DNA of 52,692 nt from Comamonadaceae bacterium (GCA_947451385.1 CANFYZ010000013.1:1-52692), one strand, 5' to 3'; counted from the stretch's first letter, positions 16,908 to 26,198 are shown. Notes: generated from the letters alone by a model not told the origin. Made by a program: numbers and translations.

Positions 16908-17399
16908 GCTGCCGCAGCCCGACATGGTGACGCTTTGGATCACCGAGGGGTCGGCCAAGGTTTCGGTCACGCTGTCAAATTGCACCGCTTTCAGATGCAG
17001 TGCCAAACCCGCGTCCATGCTGTTGGCGTGGCCGGGGAACCACTCGGCCAAGGCCTCGGCCAGGCGGGTGATGATTTCGGTGTCGCCGCCTTCATAGTGC
17101 ACTTGCACGGCCCGCATGGTTTCCAAAATCGTGGCGTGGTGGCTGGCGTGGCAGTTGTCGGCTGAAAAACCGGTGGCCAGCATCCAGCGCTCTTCTTGCG
17201 CAAAGTGCTCCACGGTGTGCGACAAAAATGCCTGGTACAGCGGCAATTGCTGGTCTTGCGGCGTGGCCAAAATGTCATTCAGCAGGGTCACGAACTCTTC
17301 GTGCGTCTCGTCCATGCGGTGGTCGCCGGTCTGCAGTGCATCGGACCAACGCATGGTGGGCACGGTGGGGGCAAGGGTTGGTGGGGTAGGGGTGCTCAT
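16893..17399 (-). CDS. Hemerythrin-domain protein
   Basis: A 168-residue oxygen-binding non-heme diiron protein. Likely ligands are His27 and His33 ([12 protein letters not shown]), His65 and Glu69 ([11 protein letters not shown]), His84 and His87/88 ([10 protein letters not shown]), and His124 with Asp129 ([11 protein letters not shown]). This covers the full His5-Glu-Asp set. The start [11 protein letters not shown] is a Pro/Thr-rich lead. A C-terminal extension of about 30 residues ends SGCGSVSCS, with two cysteines not usual for the family. The start overlaps the stop of the YebC-type gene by four bases (ATGA), indicating translational coupling. Role may be oxygen sensing, storage or delivery; not decidable here. 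Confidence 0.88.
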   Translation of the reverse strand: MSTPTPPTLAPTVPTMRWSDALQTGDHRMDETHEEFVTLLNDILATPQDQQLPLYQAFLSHTVEHFAQEERWMLATGFSADNCHASHHATILETMRAVQVHYEGGDTEIITRLAEALAEWFPGHANSMDAGLALHLKAVQFDSVTETLADPSVIQSVTMSGCGSVSCS

Positions 17400-18115
17400 T
17401 TCTTTTCCTCGGCCAGGCCGACATACATGTTTTGCACATCGTCATGGGCGTCCATGGCGGCCAAAAAAGTTTCAACTTCTTCGCGTTGCGCAGGTGTCAA
17501 ATTCGCTGGGTCCACCGGGTTCTTGGATTTGTAGCCCAACTTGGCCGACAACACGGTAAAGCCGTGCGCTGGCAAGGCGCGGCTGACCAAGTCCAAATCG
17601 GTCGGGTCGGTGTAGAACCAGCTGGCGCCTTCATCACCCGCTTCAAAATCTTGTGCGCCGGCCTCGATGGCGGCCAACTCCGGGTCTGCGCCGGGGGTGG
17701 CCGGTTCGGCCTCGATCATGCCCAGGTGGTTGAAATCCCAAGCCACCGAGCCGGAGGTGCCCATTTGCCCTTTGCGAAACAGCACCCGCATCTCGGGTGC
17801 GGTGCGTTTGACGTTGTCGGTCAGGCACTCGACCATGACAGGCACCTGGTGCGGGGCGTGGCCTTCGTACATCACATGCTCAAAGTTCACAGTCTCGCCG
17901 GTCAGGCCTGCGCCTTTTTTGATGGCGCGCTCCAGCGTGTCTTTGGGCATGGACACTTTGCGCGCCTGCTCCAACACCAGACGCAGCTTGGAGTTGAGCG
18001 ACGGGTCCGCGCCATTGCGTGCCGCCACCATGATTTCTTTGGACAGCTTGCCAAACATCTGCCCCCTGGCATTCGCCGCCAGCTCTTTGCCTTTGGCCTT
18101 CCATTGCGCGCCCAT
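17396..18115 (-). CDS. YebC/PmpR-family protein (second, [15 protein letters not shown] paralogue)
   Basis: A 239-residue three-domain protein of the YebC family, described as transcriptional regulators and, more recently for some members, as translation factors for proline stretches. Conserved segments include [34 protein letters not shown] and [19 protein letters not shown]. The N-terminus [12 protein letters not shown] differs from canonical YebC (MAGHSKWANIKHRK), so this is probably the accessory paralogue. AAAGGA lies just before the ATG. It is followed by the hemerythrin gene with a four-base overlap. Confidence 0.88.
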   Translation of the reverse strand: MGAQWKAKGKELAANARGQMFGKLSKEIMVAARNGADPSLNSKLRLVLEQARKVSMPKDTLERAIKKGAGLTGETVNFEHVMYEGHAPHQVPVMVECLTDNVKRTAPEMRVLFRKGQMGTSGSVAWDFNHLGMIEAEPATPGADPELAAIEAGAQDFEAGDEGASWFYTDPTDLDLVSRALPAHGFTVLSAKLGYKSKNPVDPANLTPAQREEVETFLAAMDAHDDVQNMYVGLAEEKK

Positions 18116-18394
18116 GTGATTCCTTTGTTGCAGCGCACGGGGCGCTGGAGTGAGATGCGGTGATTTTATAGGGCCCGGGCATCGCTCTGATCTCGCGCTC
18201 AGCGGGTGGGCGGGACCGTCATGGGGCTTTGCCCATTGAGACGGAAGACGGGAGACGGGCAGAATCTGCTGCCGCGGTCATTTAGGTTTCACCTTGCCGG
18301 GGCGTGACCCTCTAGACTGGCCATCTGAAGTTTTGAAGGTTCGGTCAACAGCGACTGGTACCGGACCCTTTTTCCCACTGCGTGAAGGTGCAAT

Positions 18395-19594
18395 ATGAGC
18401 GGTGCTTTGAGTGGATTGCGAATTCTGGATTTGTCCAGTGTCTTGATGGGGCCCTATGCCACCCAGCTGATGGCGGACATGGGGGCGGATGTGATCAAAA
18501 TCGAGCCGCCCACCGGCGACACGGTGCGCGGCATCGGGCCGATGCGCAACCCGCAAATGGGGTCGAATTTTTTGCATGTGAACCGCAACAAGCGCAGCCT
18601 GGTGCTGGATTTAAAAAAGACCGATGGCCTGCAGGCATTTTTCAAATTGGTGACTACCGCCGATGTGGTGGTTTACAACATCCGGCCTCAAGCCATGCTG
18701 CGTCTGGGCATTGATTACCCCAGTTTGAAAGCGCTCAATCCCCGCATCATTTACGCGGGCCTGTACGGCTACAGCGAGCAGGGACCCTATGCGGGCAAAC
18801 CGGCGTATGACGATTTGATCCAAGGCGCGGCTGCGGTGCCCAGTTTGATGAGCCGCTCCAGTGGCGGGGAGCCGCGCTATGCGCCGCTGACGCTGGCCGA
18901 CCGCACTGTCGGTCTGATGGCGTGCAACGCGATTTTGGCCGCCGTGATTGCCCGCAGCCAGACCGGTGAGGGTCAGGCGGTGGAGGTGCCGATGTTTGAA
19001 ACCATGGCCCAGTACGTGCTGGGCGAGCATGCGGCGGGGGCGTCTTACCAGCCGCCCATGGGGCCCACTGGCTATGCACGGCTGCTGGTGAAAGAGCGGC
19101 GGCCTTACCCCACCACCGATGGCTATTTGTGTGTCTTGATTTACACCGACAAGCACTGGGAGAAATTTTTGGCGCTGATTGGGCAAGGCGAACGCTTCAC
19201 CGAGGACCCTCGGTTTGCGCACATCGGCGTGCGCACCCAACACATCAACGACCTCTACGGCCTGGTGGCCGAGGCCATGCGCACCGCCTCCACCCAAGAG
19301 TGGATGGCGCGCTTGAATCGGGCCGATATTCCCTGCATGCCCATGCACGATGTGGACAGCTTGTTGCAAGACCCGCATCTGTGGGCGGTGGGCATGTTGC
19401 AGCAGGTGGAGCACCCCACCGAGGGGGCGATGCTGGAGATCGGCGTGCCGGTGCGTTTTTCGGCCACCCCGGGGTTGACGCAACAACGCCCCGCACCGCA
19501 GTTGGGCCAACACAGCGCCGAGGTGTTACGCGAGGCCGGACTCACAGAGGAAGCGATTGGGGCACTGCAACAGTCGGGCGCGACCCGCGGCTGA
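18395..19594 (+). CDS. CaiB/BaiF-family (type III) CoA-transferase
   Basis: A 399-residue enzyme that moves CoA between carboxylic acids through an aspartyl-CoA intermediate. The catalytic Asp169 lies in TLADRTVGLMACNAILAA, at the same residue number as in formyl-CoA transferase. Other family segments are LRILDLSSVLMGPYATQLMAD and GEGQAVEVPMFETMAQY. AAGGTG is just before the ATG. The 279 bases upstream, between divergent YebC and this gene, show no convincing promoter or repeat to me. It converges with the catabolic operon, ending 26 bases from its last gene, and may supply a second CoA-transfer step. Confidence 0.9.
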   Translation: MSGALSGLRILDLSSVLMGPYATQLMADMGADVIKIEPPTGDTVRGIGPMRNPQMGSNFLHVNRNKRSLVLDLKKTDGLQAFFKLVTTADVVVYNIRPQAMLRLGIDYPSLKALNPRIIYAGLYGYSEQGPYAGKPAYDDLIQGAAAVPSLMSRSSGGEPRYAPLTLADRTVGLMACNAILAAVIARSQTGEGQAVEVPMFETMAQYVLGEHAAGASYQPPMGPTGYARLLVKERRPYPTTDGYLCVLIYTDKHWEKFLALIGQGERFTEDPRFAHIGVRTQHINDLYGLVAEAMRTASTQEWMARLNRADIPCMPMHDVDSLLQDPHLWAVGMLQQVEHPTEGAMLEIGVPVRFSATPGLTQQRPAPQLGQHSAEVLREAGLTEEAIGALQQSGATRG

Positions 19595-19620
19595 GGCGGC
19601 GCCCACTCTTTTTTAGCCGC

Positions 19621-20586
19621 TCACTCGGCTTTCGCGCCAGAGTCTTTCACGGCTTTGGCCCAGCGCGGCATTTCGCTGCGGATGTAGGCCGCATATTCGG
19701 CCGGTGTGCCGCCCAAAATATCGGCCCCTTGTGCGGCCAGACGGGCCCGAATGTCGGGGTTGGCCAGGGCCTTGTTCACTTCGGCATTGAGTTTTTGAAT
19801 GATGTCGGGGGGCGTCCCCGTGGGCACCACAATGCCTTGCCAGGCGGCCGCTTCAAAGCCGGGCAGACCCGCTTCGGCCAAGGTGGGCAACTCGGGCATC
19901 AGGGCGGAGCGTTTGCTGCTGGTCACAGCCAGGCCGCGCAAGCGGTTGTCCCGCACATAGGGCAGCACGGTGTTCATGGTGTCGATCATGAACTGGGTTT
20001 GGCCCGCCGCCAGATCGACCAAGCCCGGCGCGCTGCCCTTGTAAGGGATGTGCTGGGTTTGGATGCCCGTTTGCGTCGACAGCATGGCGCTGGCCAGGTG
20101 CGTGATGGTGCCTGTCCCCGACGAGCTGTAGTTCAGCGCGCCGGAGCGGGCTTTGGCCAGGTCCAAAAACTCTTTCACCGATCGCGCAGGCAGTTGCGGG
20201 TTCACCACCAAGACCATGGGCACACTGGCGGTCAAGGCCACCGGGGCAAAGTCTTTCAGTGTGTCGTAATTCACCTTGCCATACAGCGCCGGTCCGATCA
20301 CCACGGCCGAGGTGTTGTAGAACACGGTGTAGCCGTCGGGGGCGGCTTTGGCGGCCATTTCAGCCGCGATGTTGCCGCCCGCCCCGGGCTTGTTGTCGAC
20401 AAAGACTTGTTGGCCCAGTTGTTCCGACAATTTTTGCGCCAACACCCGCGACACCAGATCGGTGGGCCCGCCCGGCGGGAACGCGATGATCATGCGGATC
20501 GGTTTGCTGGGCCAGCTTTGCGCCCAGAGCGAGGTGCTCAACAAGGCGAGGGCGCAAGCCCCCCAAATGCGTCGGCTCAGTTTCAT
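19621..20586 (-). CDS. Bug/TctC-family periplasmic solute-binding protein
   Basis: A 321-residue exported receptor. The signal peptide starts MKLSRRIWGACALALLSTSL with cleavage after LWAQS. Mature-part hallmarks are IRMIIAFPPGGPTDLVSRVL, VFVDNKPGAGGNIAAEMAAK and QTQHIPYKGSAPGLVDLAAG. It is the last gene of the eight-gene minus-strand operon, nine bases after the amidohydrolase. It is the second Bug receptor within that unit, suggesting two related ligands or a receptor specific to the amide substrate. No membrane transporter subunits accompany it. Confidence 0.93.
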   Translation of the reverse strand: MKLSRRIWGACALALLSTSLWAQSWPSKPIRMIIAFPPGGPTDLVSRVLAQKLSEQLGQQVFVDNKPGAGGNIAAEMAAKAAPDGYTVFYNTSAVVIGPALYGKVNYDTLKDFAPVALTASVPMVLVVNPQLPARSVKEFLDLAKARSGALNYSSSGTGTITHLASAMLSTQTGIQTQHIPYKGSAPGLVDLAAGQTQFMIDTMNTVLPYVRDNRLRGLAVTSSKRSALMPELPTLAEAGLPGFEAAAWQGIVVPTGTPPDIIQKLNAEVNKALANPDIRARLAAQGADILGGTPAEYAAYIRSEMPRWAKAVKDSGAKAE

Positions 20587-20595
20587 GGTGACTCC

Positions 20596-22284
20596 TTAGG
20601 CGTTGAAATGGTCCAGCACATGGCCAGGGCCTTGCGCGTGTTCGATGTAGTTTTGCCCGTCGTGCACTTTGACGCCGTTGACCCAGACCCCATGCACCCC
20701 GGTGGCGGTGCGGACCATGCGGGTGCCGCCGCCGGGCAAATCTTGACGCGGTAGCGGTTTAGAAATACCCACGGTTTCGGGGTCAAACAGCAGCAGATCG
20801 GCGGGCCCGCCCACATGCAAACGGCCCCGATCAGGAATGCGGAAACGGTCTGCCGGCTCGCTGGTGAGTCGGCGGATGCCTTCGCTCAAAGTAAAGTGCC
20901 CGGTCTCGCGCACCCAGTGCGACAAAAAGTACAGGCCAAAACCGGCGTCACACATGTAGGTCAAATGCGCACCGGCATCTGACAGCGTGATGACGCTGGC
21001 CGGGTGTTTCAGGCTGGGGGCCACGCCCTCGTCGTTGTTGTTGAAAAACTTGCCGACAAAGTGCAGCTCCAGGTCTTCGGCCAGGGCCAGATCCAAAAAG
21101 AAATCCACCGGGTCCACGCCGTGCTGATCGGCCAGGGCCTGGATGCTTTGGCCTTCAAAAGCCTGGTGTTCGGGCCGTTGGGACTGGCCCACCTCGATGT
21201 GTCGCCAGTTGCCTAAAAACAAAATCCCGGCCTTGGGGTGGCGCAGGTTGTCGCGGAAGGCCTCGCGAAACGCCTTGTCGCGGTACAGCGCCGGGAGTTC
21301 TTCCACGCGCGCGCTTTTCACCGGGTCGAACGCCGCATGGCTGAGCAGCACATAGGGGTCTTTCAGGGTGAAGTCAAAAGACAGCGGCTGGCAGCTGGTC
21401 AAGATGTACAGCTCATGGCCCCGGGCCAGGGCCTCGGCACAGCGTTGGTAGTAGGTCGGGCCGAGTTCCGGATTGCCCTCGTTGTACATGGTCAGCACGG
21501 TGGAGATGTAGCCGGGCCGGCCGGTGTTCTCCACGATGGACTCCATCACATCGGGGCTGGCCCGTGTGCCGGTGGCCATCATGAACACGCCTTTTTTGAG
21601 TTCGCCCAAGACCCCGGTCAGCGCGCGCAATTCTTCTTCAGAGGCAATGGTGGACGGCATGGGGATGCCGCCATAGCCGCTGTGGTTGGGTGAGAACGAG
21701 GAGGCAAAACCGATCGCGCCGTGGTCCATGGCTTCACGCACCAGGCTTTGCATGGCCTGCAGTTGCGCGGGCGTGGCCTCGGCCTGGGTGGAGCCGGCTT
21801 CGCCCATCACCGCGGTGCGGATCACCGAGTGCCCGGCAAACACCGCGGTGTTGACATAAGGGCCGATGCGGCGCAACTGGTCCATGTACTGGCCAAAGGA
21901 TTCGAACTCCCAGTTCACGCCGGTCAACAACGACTGCAAGTCCATGCCTTCCACCACCGAGAGATTTTTCATCATGGTTTCGCGCAAAGGCGCAGGGCAG
22001 GGCGCGATGCCAAAACCGCAGTTGCCGATCACGGCGGTGGTCACGCCCAGCGCGGGTGAGGGCGACAGGGTGCGGTCCCAGGTGACTTGGGCGTCGTAGT
22101 GGGTGTGCAGGTCCACAATGCCGGGCATCAGCGCCAGGCCTTGGGCGTCGATGGTTTCCCGCGCGGGACCACTGACCTCGCCGATCTGGACGATGTGCTC
22201 CTGTGCCACAGCCACATCGGCCAGCACCGCAGGCAAGCCCGTGCCGTCATAGACCTGGGCGTTGCGAATGATCAAGTCGTGCAT
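20596..22284 (-). CDS. N-acyl-D-amino-acid deacylase-family amidohydrolase
   Basis: A 562-residue metal-dependent amidohydrolase. The metal-binding His60-Thr-His62 lies in PGIVDLHTHYDAQVTWD, followed by the family segments TTAVIGNCGFGIAPC and FAGHSVIRTAVMGEAG. The C-terminal beta-sandwich strand GRLHVGGPADLLLFDPETV closes the fold. Members hydrolyse N-acyl-D-amino acids, dihydropyrimidine-like rings or other amides. The ATG at 22284 has AGGA six bases upstream; a TTG two codons earlier is less likely. Within the catabolic operon it could release the carboxylic acid that the CoA-transferase then activates. That role is inferred. Confidence 0.88.
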   Translation of the reverse strand: MHDLIIRNAQVYDGTGLPAVLADVAVAQEHIVQIGEVSGPARETIDAQGLALMPGIVDLHTHYDAQVTWDRTLSPSPALGVTTAVIGNCGFGIAPCPAPLRETMMKNLSVVEGMDLQSLLTGVNWEFESFGQYMDQLRRIGPYVNTAVFAGHSVIRTAVMGEAGSTQAEATPAQLQAMQSLVREAMDHGAIGFASSFSPNHSGYGGIPMPSTIASEEELRALTGVLGELKKGVFMMATGTRASPDVMESIVENTGRPGYISTVLTMYNEGNPELGPTYYQRCAEALARGHELYILTSCQPLSFDFTLKDPYVLLSHAAFDPVKSARVEELPALYRDKAFREAFRDNLRHPKAGILFLGNWRHIEVGQSQRPEHQAFEGQSIQALADQHGVDPVDFFLDLALAEDLELHFVGKFFNNNDEGVAPSLKHPASVITLSDAGAHLTYMCDAGFGLYFLSHWVRETGHFTLSEGIRRLTSEPADRFRIPDRGRLHVGGPADLLLFDPETVGISKPLPRQDLPGGGTRMVRTATGVHGVWVNGVKVHDGQNYIEHAQGPGHVLDHFNA

Positions 22285-22322
22285 GAACAATCCTGTGCGG
22301 GGTGTGTGCGGGGTGGGCCGCG

Positions 22323-23099
22323 TCAGCGGGCCTGGAATTGCGGGGCGCGGCGTTCTGTCATGGCCTTGACGCCTTCTTTGAAGTCTTCGGTTTTGAATTG
22401 CCAGTTTTGCTCGGCGCTTTCATGCGCTACCGCTTGCTGCAATTGTTCAACCAAGCCTTGGCGCAGGGTGGCGCGGGTGGACTGCACCGACAAGGGCGCA
22501 GAGATGGCGATCTCTTGCGCCAGTTTCATGGCCTCTTCGCGGACCTGGGCCAAGGGCACCAGCACATCGGCCAGGCCCATGTCCAAGGCTTCTTGGCCGT
22601 TGATGCGGCGACCGGTGAAAAACAGCAGGTTGGCTTTTTGCAGACCGATCAAGCGCGGCAAGGTGACCGACAAGCCAAAGCCCGGGTGAAAGCCCAAGCG
22701 GTTGAAGTTGGCACTGAACCGCCCCTCGGGGCAGGTGACACGGAAATCGGCCACCAAGGCCAAACCCAAACCACCGCCCACAGCGGGGCCTTGTATGGCG
22801 GCGACGATGGGTTTTTTGCAAGAAAAAATGCGGATCGCTTCAAAGTACAAGGGGTTGGTGCCGGGGTTCTCAGGGCGGCTGATTTTGTCGTCCGGGCTGT
22901 TGAAGTTGGCACCGGCGCAAAACGCCGAGCCCTCGGAGGCCAGAACCACCGCGCGGCATTGCGCATCTTTGTCCAGGGCCTCCAGGCTGTCGGCGATTTG
23001 TTTGATCAACTCAAAGTCAAAAAAGTTGTGTGGTGGACGGCAAATCTCAATCAAGGCCACATGGCCTTCGTGTGTGATTTTCAAATCGGGGTGACTCAT
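22323..23099 (-). CDS. Crotonase-fold protein lacking both hydratase glutamates
   Basis: A 258-residue enoyl-CoA hydratase/isomerase relative. The CoA-binding and oxyanion segments are clear (SAFCAGANF at 59-65 and IQGPAVGGGLGLAL). The two catalytic glutamates of rat enoyl-CoA hydratase (Glu144, Glu164) align with Gly112 and Phe132, in GGGLGLALVAD and SANFNRLGFHPGFG. Simple hydratase chemistry is therefore doubtful; isomerase, hydrolase or ring-opening activity is possible, as in other crotonases. It lies between the amidohydrolase and CoA-transferase genes of the operon. The fold is certain, the reaction is not. Confidence 0.85.
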   Translation of the reverse strand: MSHPDLKITHEGHVALIEICRPPHNFFDFELIKQIADSLEALDKDAQCRAVVLASEGSAFCAGANFNSPDDKISRPENPGTNPLYFEAIRIFSCKKPIVAAIQGPAVGGGLGLALVADFRVTCPEGRFSANFNRLGFHPGFGLSVTLPRLIGLQKANLLFFTGRRINGQEALDMGLADVLVPLAQVREEAMKLAQEIAISAPLSVQSTRATLRQGLVEQLQQAVAHESAEQNWQFKTEDFKEGVKAMTERRAPQFQAR

Positions 23100-23140
23100 G
23101 GCGTGGGGTTCCTGTGTGAAATGGGTTCTTTAACGGGGGC

Positions 23141-24358
23141 TCACTTGCCGTTGGCGATGGTGCCTTGGGCCAGCAGGGCGGCGATTTCTTCGGGGCTGTA
23201 GCCCAGCTCGCTCAAAATGGTTTCGGTGTCTTGGCCCAAGCGCCGTGCTTGGTGCCGCACACCGGCCGGTGTTTGAGAGAACTTGACCGGCGGGCGCACA
23301 TAGCGAATCGGGCCGACATCGGCATGCTCGGTCTCGGCAAACAAGTTCACCGCTTGCAACTGCGGATGCGAAGGCAGCTCTTCCATGCTGTAAATCGGCG
23401 TGGCCGGGATGTCCAAGCGATCGCAAATCGCCAGCCATTCGGCGGTGGTTTTGGTGGCGGTGATCTGGTGCAGCGCCTTGTAGAGTCCTTGGATGTTGGC
23501 GTTGCGCGTGACCCGGTTGGTCACGCCCAGTTGTTGGCCCAAAGCCTCCTGCCCAGCATCTTTGAAAAAGCTCTCCCAATGCGCGTTGGTGTAAGGCAGC
23601 ATGGCGATGTAGCCGTCGCGCGTGGGGCTGGGTTGGCGCCCACCCCCCAGCACGCGGCTGTAGCCTGCGGCTTGCGTGGCGGGGTTGCGGGTCAGGCCGC
23701 CCATGTGTTCAACCAAGGTGAAGGCCACCATGGTTTCCAGCATGGGCACTTCCACATACTGACCTTGGCCGCTGCGTTCTTTGGCCAAGAGCGCGGCCAA
23801 CACGGCATTGACCAAGGCCATGCCGGTGGTTTTGTCGGCCACCAGGGTGGAGATGTAGTCGGGTCGGTCCCGACCCAGGCTGTTGACACTGGCCAGACCG
23901 CAAGCGGCTTGGATGATGTCGTCAAACGCCGGGCGGTCTTTGTCGGGGCCGTTCTGGTCAAAGCCGGTGGCGGCGCAGTAGACAATGCCGGGGTTCAATG
24001 CGCGCACGGCCTCGTAGCCAAAGCCGAGTTTTTCTATTGCTGAGACGCGCATGTTGTGCACCACCGCGTCCATGCGCGGAATCAAGCGGCGCAAAATGTC
24101 TTTGCCGGCCGCCGACTTCAGGTCCAGTGCCAGCGACTGTTTGTTGCGGTTGATCGACAGGTAGATCGAGCTCATGCCGGGCGCCAGATGGATGCCGTTG
24201 GAGCGCATCAGATCGCCTTCCAGGCTCTCCACCTTGATCACGTCGGCGCCGTAGTCGCCCAAAATTTGCGTGGCCAGGGGCCCCAACACCACCGAGGTCA
24301 GATCCAAGATGCGGATGCCACTGAGCGGGCCCTGAGACAGATCCAATGCCTCGCTCAT
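23141..24358 (-). CDS. CaiB/BaiF-family (type III) CoA-transferase
   Basis: A 405-residue CoA-transferase. The catalytic Asp175 lies in LVADKTTGMALVNAVLAAL; the N-terminal segment is GIRILDLTSVVLGPLATQIL and the conserved GQGQYVEVPMLETMVAF follows. Its start overlaps the stop of the SDR gene by four bases, so translation is coupled. It probably loads CoA on the operon's acid substrate, using succinyl-CoA or another donor. It is clearly different from the convergent CoA-transferase at 18395-19594, so it is not a recent duplicate. Confidence 0.91.
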   Translation of the reverse strand: MSEALDLSQGPLSGIRILDLTSVVLGPLATQILGDYGADVIKVESLEGDLMRSNGIHLAPGMSSIYLSINRNKQSLALDLKSAAGKDILRRLIPRMDAVVHNMRVSAIEKLGFGYEAVRALNPGIVYCAATGFDQNGPDKDRPAFDDIIQAACGLASVNSLGRDRPDYISTLVADKTTGMALVNAVLAALLAKERSGQGQYVEVPMLETMVAFTLVEHMGGLTRNPATQAAGYSRVLGGGRQPSPTRDGYIAMLPYTNAHWESFFKDAGQEALGQQLGVTNRVTRNANIQGLYKALHQITATKTTAEWLAICDRLDIPATPIYSMEELPSHPQLQAVNLFAETEHADVGPIRYVRPPVKFSQTPAGVRHQARRLGQDTETILSELGYSPEEIAALLAQGTIANGK

Positions 24359-25230
24359 GCTTTGTCTTTCTTGGGGTGCAGGCTGTCCCAGGTGCTGTCA
24401 GGCCACTGCTGCATGTGGTAGGCCGAAGCCCCGGCAGCGCCTTGCAGCCAACGGCCGCCGTCGATGACCACGGCTTCACCGGTGATGAAGGCGGCGCTGT
24501 CAGAAATCAGGTACACACACAGATCGGCCAATTCATGGTGCTCGCCCACGCGGCGCAAGGCCACGCCGTGTTCGATGGGGGCTTCGCCGATGCGCTCTTG
24601 CGGCATGAGCCGCTTCCATGCACCTTCGGTGGGAAAGGGCCCCGGCACCACGCCCACGGTGCGGATGCCATACGGCCCCCATTCCACCGCCAGGCTGCGG
24701 ATCATGGCCAGTGCACCGGCTTTGGCCATGGCCGAGGGCACGGTGTAGGGCATGCCGGTGAGAGCCGACTGCGTCAAGATGGACATCACGGTGCCTTTGT
24801 GGCCTGCGGCGATCCAGCGCCGACCCGCCTCCATGGTGCAGTAGGCCGAACCCTTGAGCACAATGTCCACCACCGCGTCAAAAGCCCGCGTTGACAACTG
24901 GTCAGTCCGCGCCAAAAAATTGCCGGCCGCGTTGTTGAGCAACACATCCAAAGGGCCTTGGGCCCAGATGGCGTCCATCATGGCGTGCACGGCTTGCGCA
25001 TCGCGCACATCACACACATGGGTTTCGATGCGCACGCCCAACAGGTCCTGAAACTCTTGCGCGGTCTGCGCCAAGACCTCGGCGCGGCGACCGCAAATGA
25101 CCAGGTCCGCACCCAGTTCCACATAGCGTTGGCCAATGCTTTTGCCCAGGCCCGAGCCGCCCCCGGTGATCAATATCCGTTGGCCCGCGAGCAGATCGTC
25201 GCGGTACAGCGTGTTGCGAGCGAGCGTCAT
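24355..25230 (-). CDS. SDR oxidoreductase, 2,4-dienoyl-CoA reductase-like
   Basis: A 291-residue short-chain dehydrogenase. The nucleotide motif ITGGGSGLG lies at residues 21-29, and NNAAGNFLART at 99-109. In place of the usual YxxxK it has PYTVPSAMAKAG, with Ser166 and Lys170 matching the SxxxK arrangement of 2,4-dienoyl-CoA reductases (DECR). The following SLAVEWGPYGIR and VVPGPFPTEGAW also match that subfamily. An NADPH-dependent reduction of a dienoyl- or enoyl-CoA intermediate is therefore likely. It overlaps genes on both sides by four bases, within the catabolic operon. Confidence 0.87.
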   Translation of the reverse strand: MTLARNTLYRDDLLAGQRILITGGGSGLGKSIGQRYVELGADLVICGRRAEVLAQTAQEFQDLLGVRIETHVCDVRDAQAVHAMMDAIWAQGPLDVLLNNAAGNFLARTDQLSTRAFDAVVDIVLKGSAYCTMEAGRRWIAAGHKGTVMSILTQSALTGMPYTVPSAMAKAGALAMIRSLAVEWGPYGIRTVGVVPGPFPTEGAWKRLMPQERIGEAPIEHGVALRRVGEHHELADLCVYLISDSAAFITGEAVVIDGGRWLQGAAGASAYHMQQWPDSTWDSLHPKKDKA

Positions 25231-26198
25231 TCGGGTTGGATCCCGGCCAGTTTGGCAATGCGTGCAAAACGCTCTAACTCGTCTTGCTGGAATTTCTGCA
25301 TGCTCTCGCCAAAGTAGGGCATGCTGTCGGCGCCCGAGGCGCGGTTGTAGTCAGCACCTTCACGCGCATCGCGAATTTTGACCAGGGTCTCGGTCAGCTT
25401 TTTCTTGATGGCTTCGGGTGTGCCCGCTTTCACATAAAACGAGGTCCATGAATAGTTGACGAAATCTGGGAAACCACTTTCGATGAAGGTGGGGACGTTG
25501 GGGAAATCGGGGTGTCTTTTTTCACCCGACACCGCAAGCGCCTTGAGCTTGCCGCCTTTGATCAGCGCGGCGGCACCGCCCAAATCGGCGATGCCCACAT
25601 CCAATTGATCACCCATCAGGTCGGTGAAAATTTGTGCGCCTCCCTTGTACGTGATGTGGTTGAACTTGATGCCCGCCATGTTGGAGAACCATTCGCCTGA
25701 CAGCCGGTAGCCCGCCGAATAATTGGCCAGGCTCAGCGGTTTGTTGGGGTTGTGCTTGCTGAACTCCACCACGTCTTTGAGGTGGTTCAGTTTGGAGTTG
25801 CCCGACACCACCCAGACGTTCATATTGCGTGACAAACCGGCCAAAGGCGTCAGGTCGGTCATGGGGTTGTAGGGCAAGTTTTTGATGCTCACCGGGTTGA
25901 CCGAGATAGGCGAGTTGCTGGCCAGCAAAATGGTGTGGCCATCGGCCGGTTGCGCCAGCAGGGCTTGCACCGAGATGATGCCGCTGGCACCGGGTTTGTT
26001 TTCTACCACGGCGGTTTGACCCAGTTGTTTGGCCAAGCGGTCGCCAAAAAAGCGTGCAGTGGTGTCCGAGCCACTGCCTGCGGTGAAGGGCACCAAAATA
26101 CGCAGCGGTTTGGTGGGGAAGTCTTGGGCCATGGCCGCGCCCGTGGCGCACAGCGCCAGCAGCCCAGCGGCTACAGACAAGAGTGATGTTTTGCGCAT
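25227..26198 (-). CDS. Bug/TctC-family periplasmic solute-binding protein
   Basis: A 323-residue exported receptor. The true start is the ATG at 26198, giving a signal peptide MRKTSLLSVAAGLLALCA with cleavage near AMAQDFPTK, and AGGAG just upstream. A longer open frame to 26765 is antisense-like noise without family similarity. Hallmarks are LRILVPFTAGSGSDTTARFF, AVVENKPGASGIISVQALLA and KFNHITYKGGAQIFTDLMGD. It sits inside the operon between acyl-CoA dehydrogenase and SDR genes, overlapping the SDR start by four bases. This ties the uptake receptor to the degradation enzymes. Confidence 0.93.
   Translation of the reverse strand: MRKTSLLSVAAGLLALCATGAAMAQDFPTKPLRILVPFTAGSGSDTTARFFGDRLAKQLGQTAVVENKPGASGIISVQALLAQPADGHTILLASNSPISVNPVSIKNLPYNPMTDLTPLAGLSRNMNVWVVSGNSKLNHLKDVVEFSKHNPNKPLSLANYSAGYRLSGEWFSNMAGIKFNHITYKGGAQIFTDLMGDQLDVGIADLGGAAALIKGGKLKALAVSGEKRHPDFPNVPTFIESGFPDFVNYSWTSFYVKAGTPEAIKKKLTETLVKIRDAREGADYNRASGADSMPYFGESMQKFQQDELERFARIAKLAGIQPE

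Noticed and set aside
18116-18394. A regulatory RNA or promoter pair in the YebC/CoA-transferase gap
   Set aside because: No convincing -10/-35 pair, dyad or hairpin with a T run could be found by eye.
19129-20754. Long plus-strand open frame crossing the CoA-transferase end and the Bug gene
   Set aside because: It spans two real genes on opposite strands and has no family motifs.
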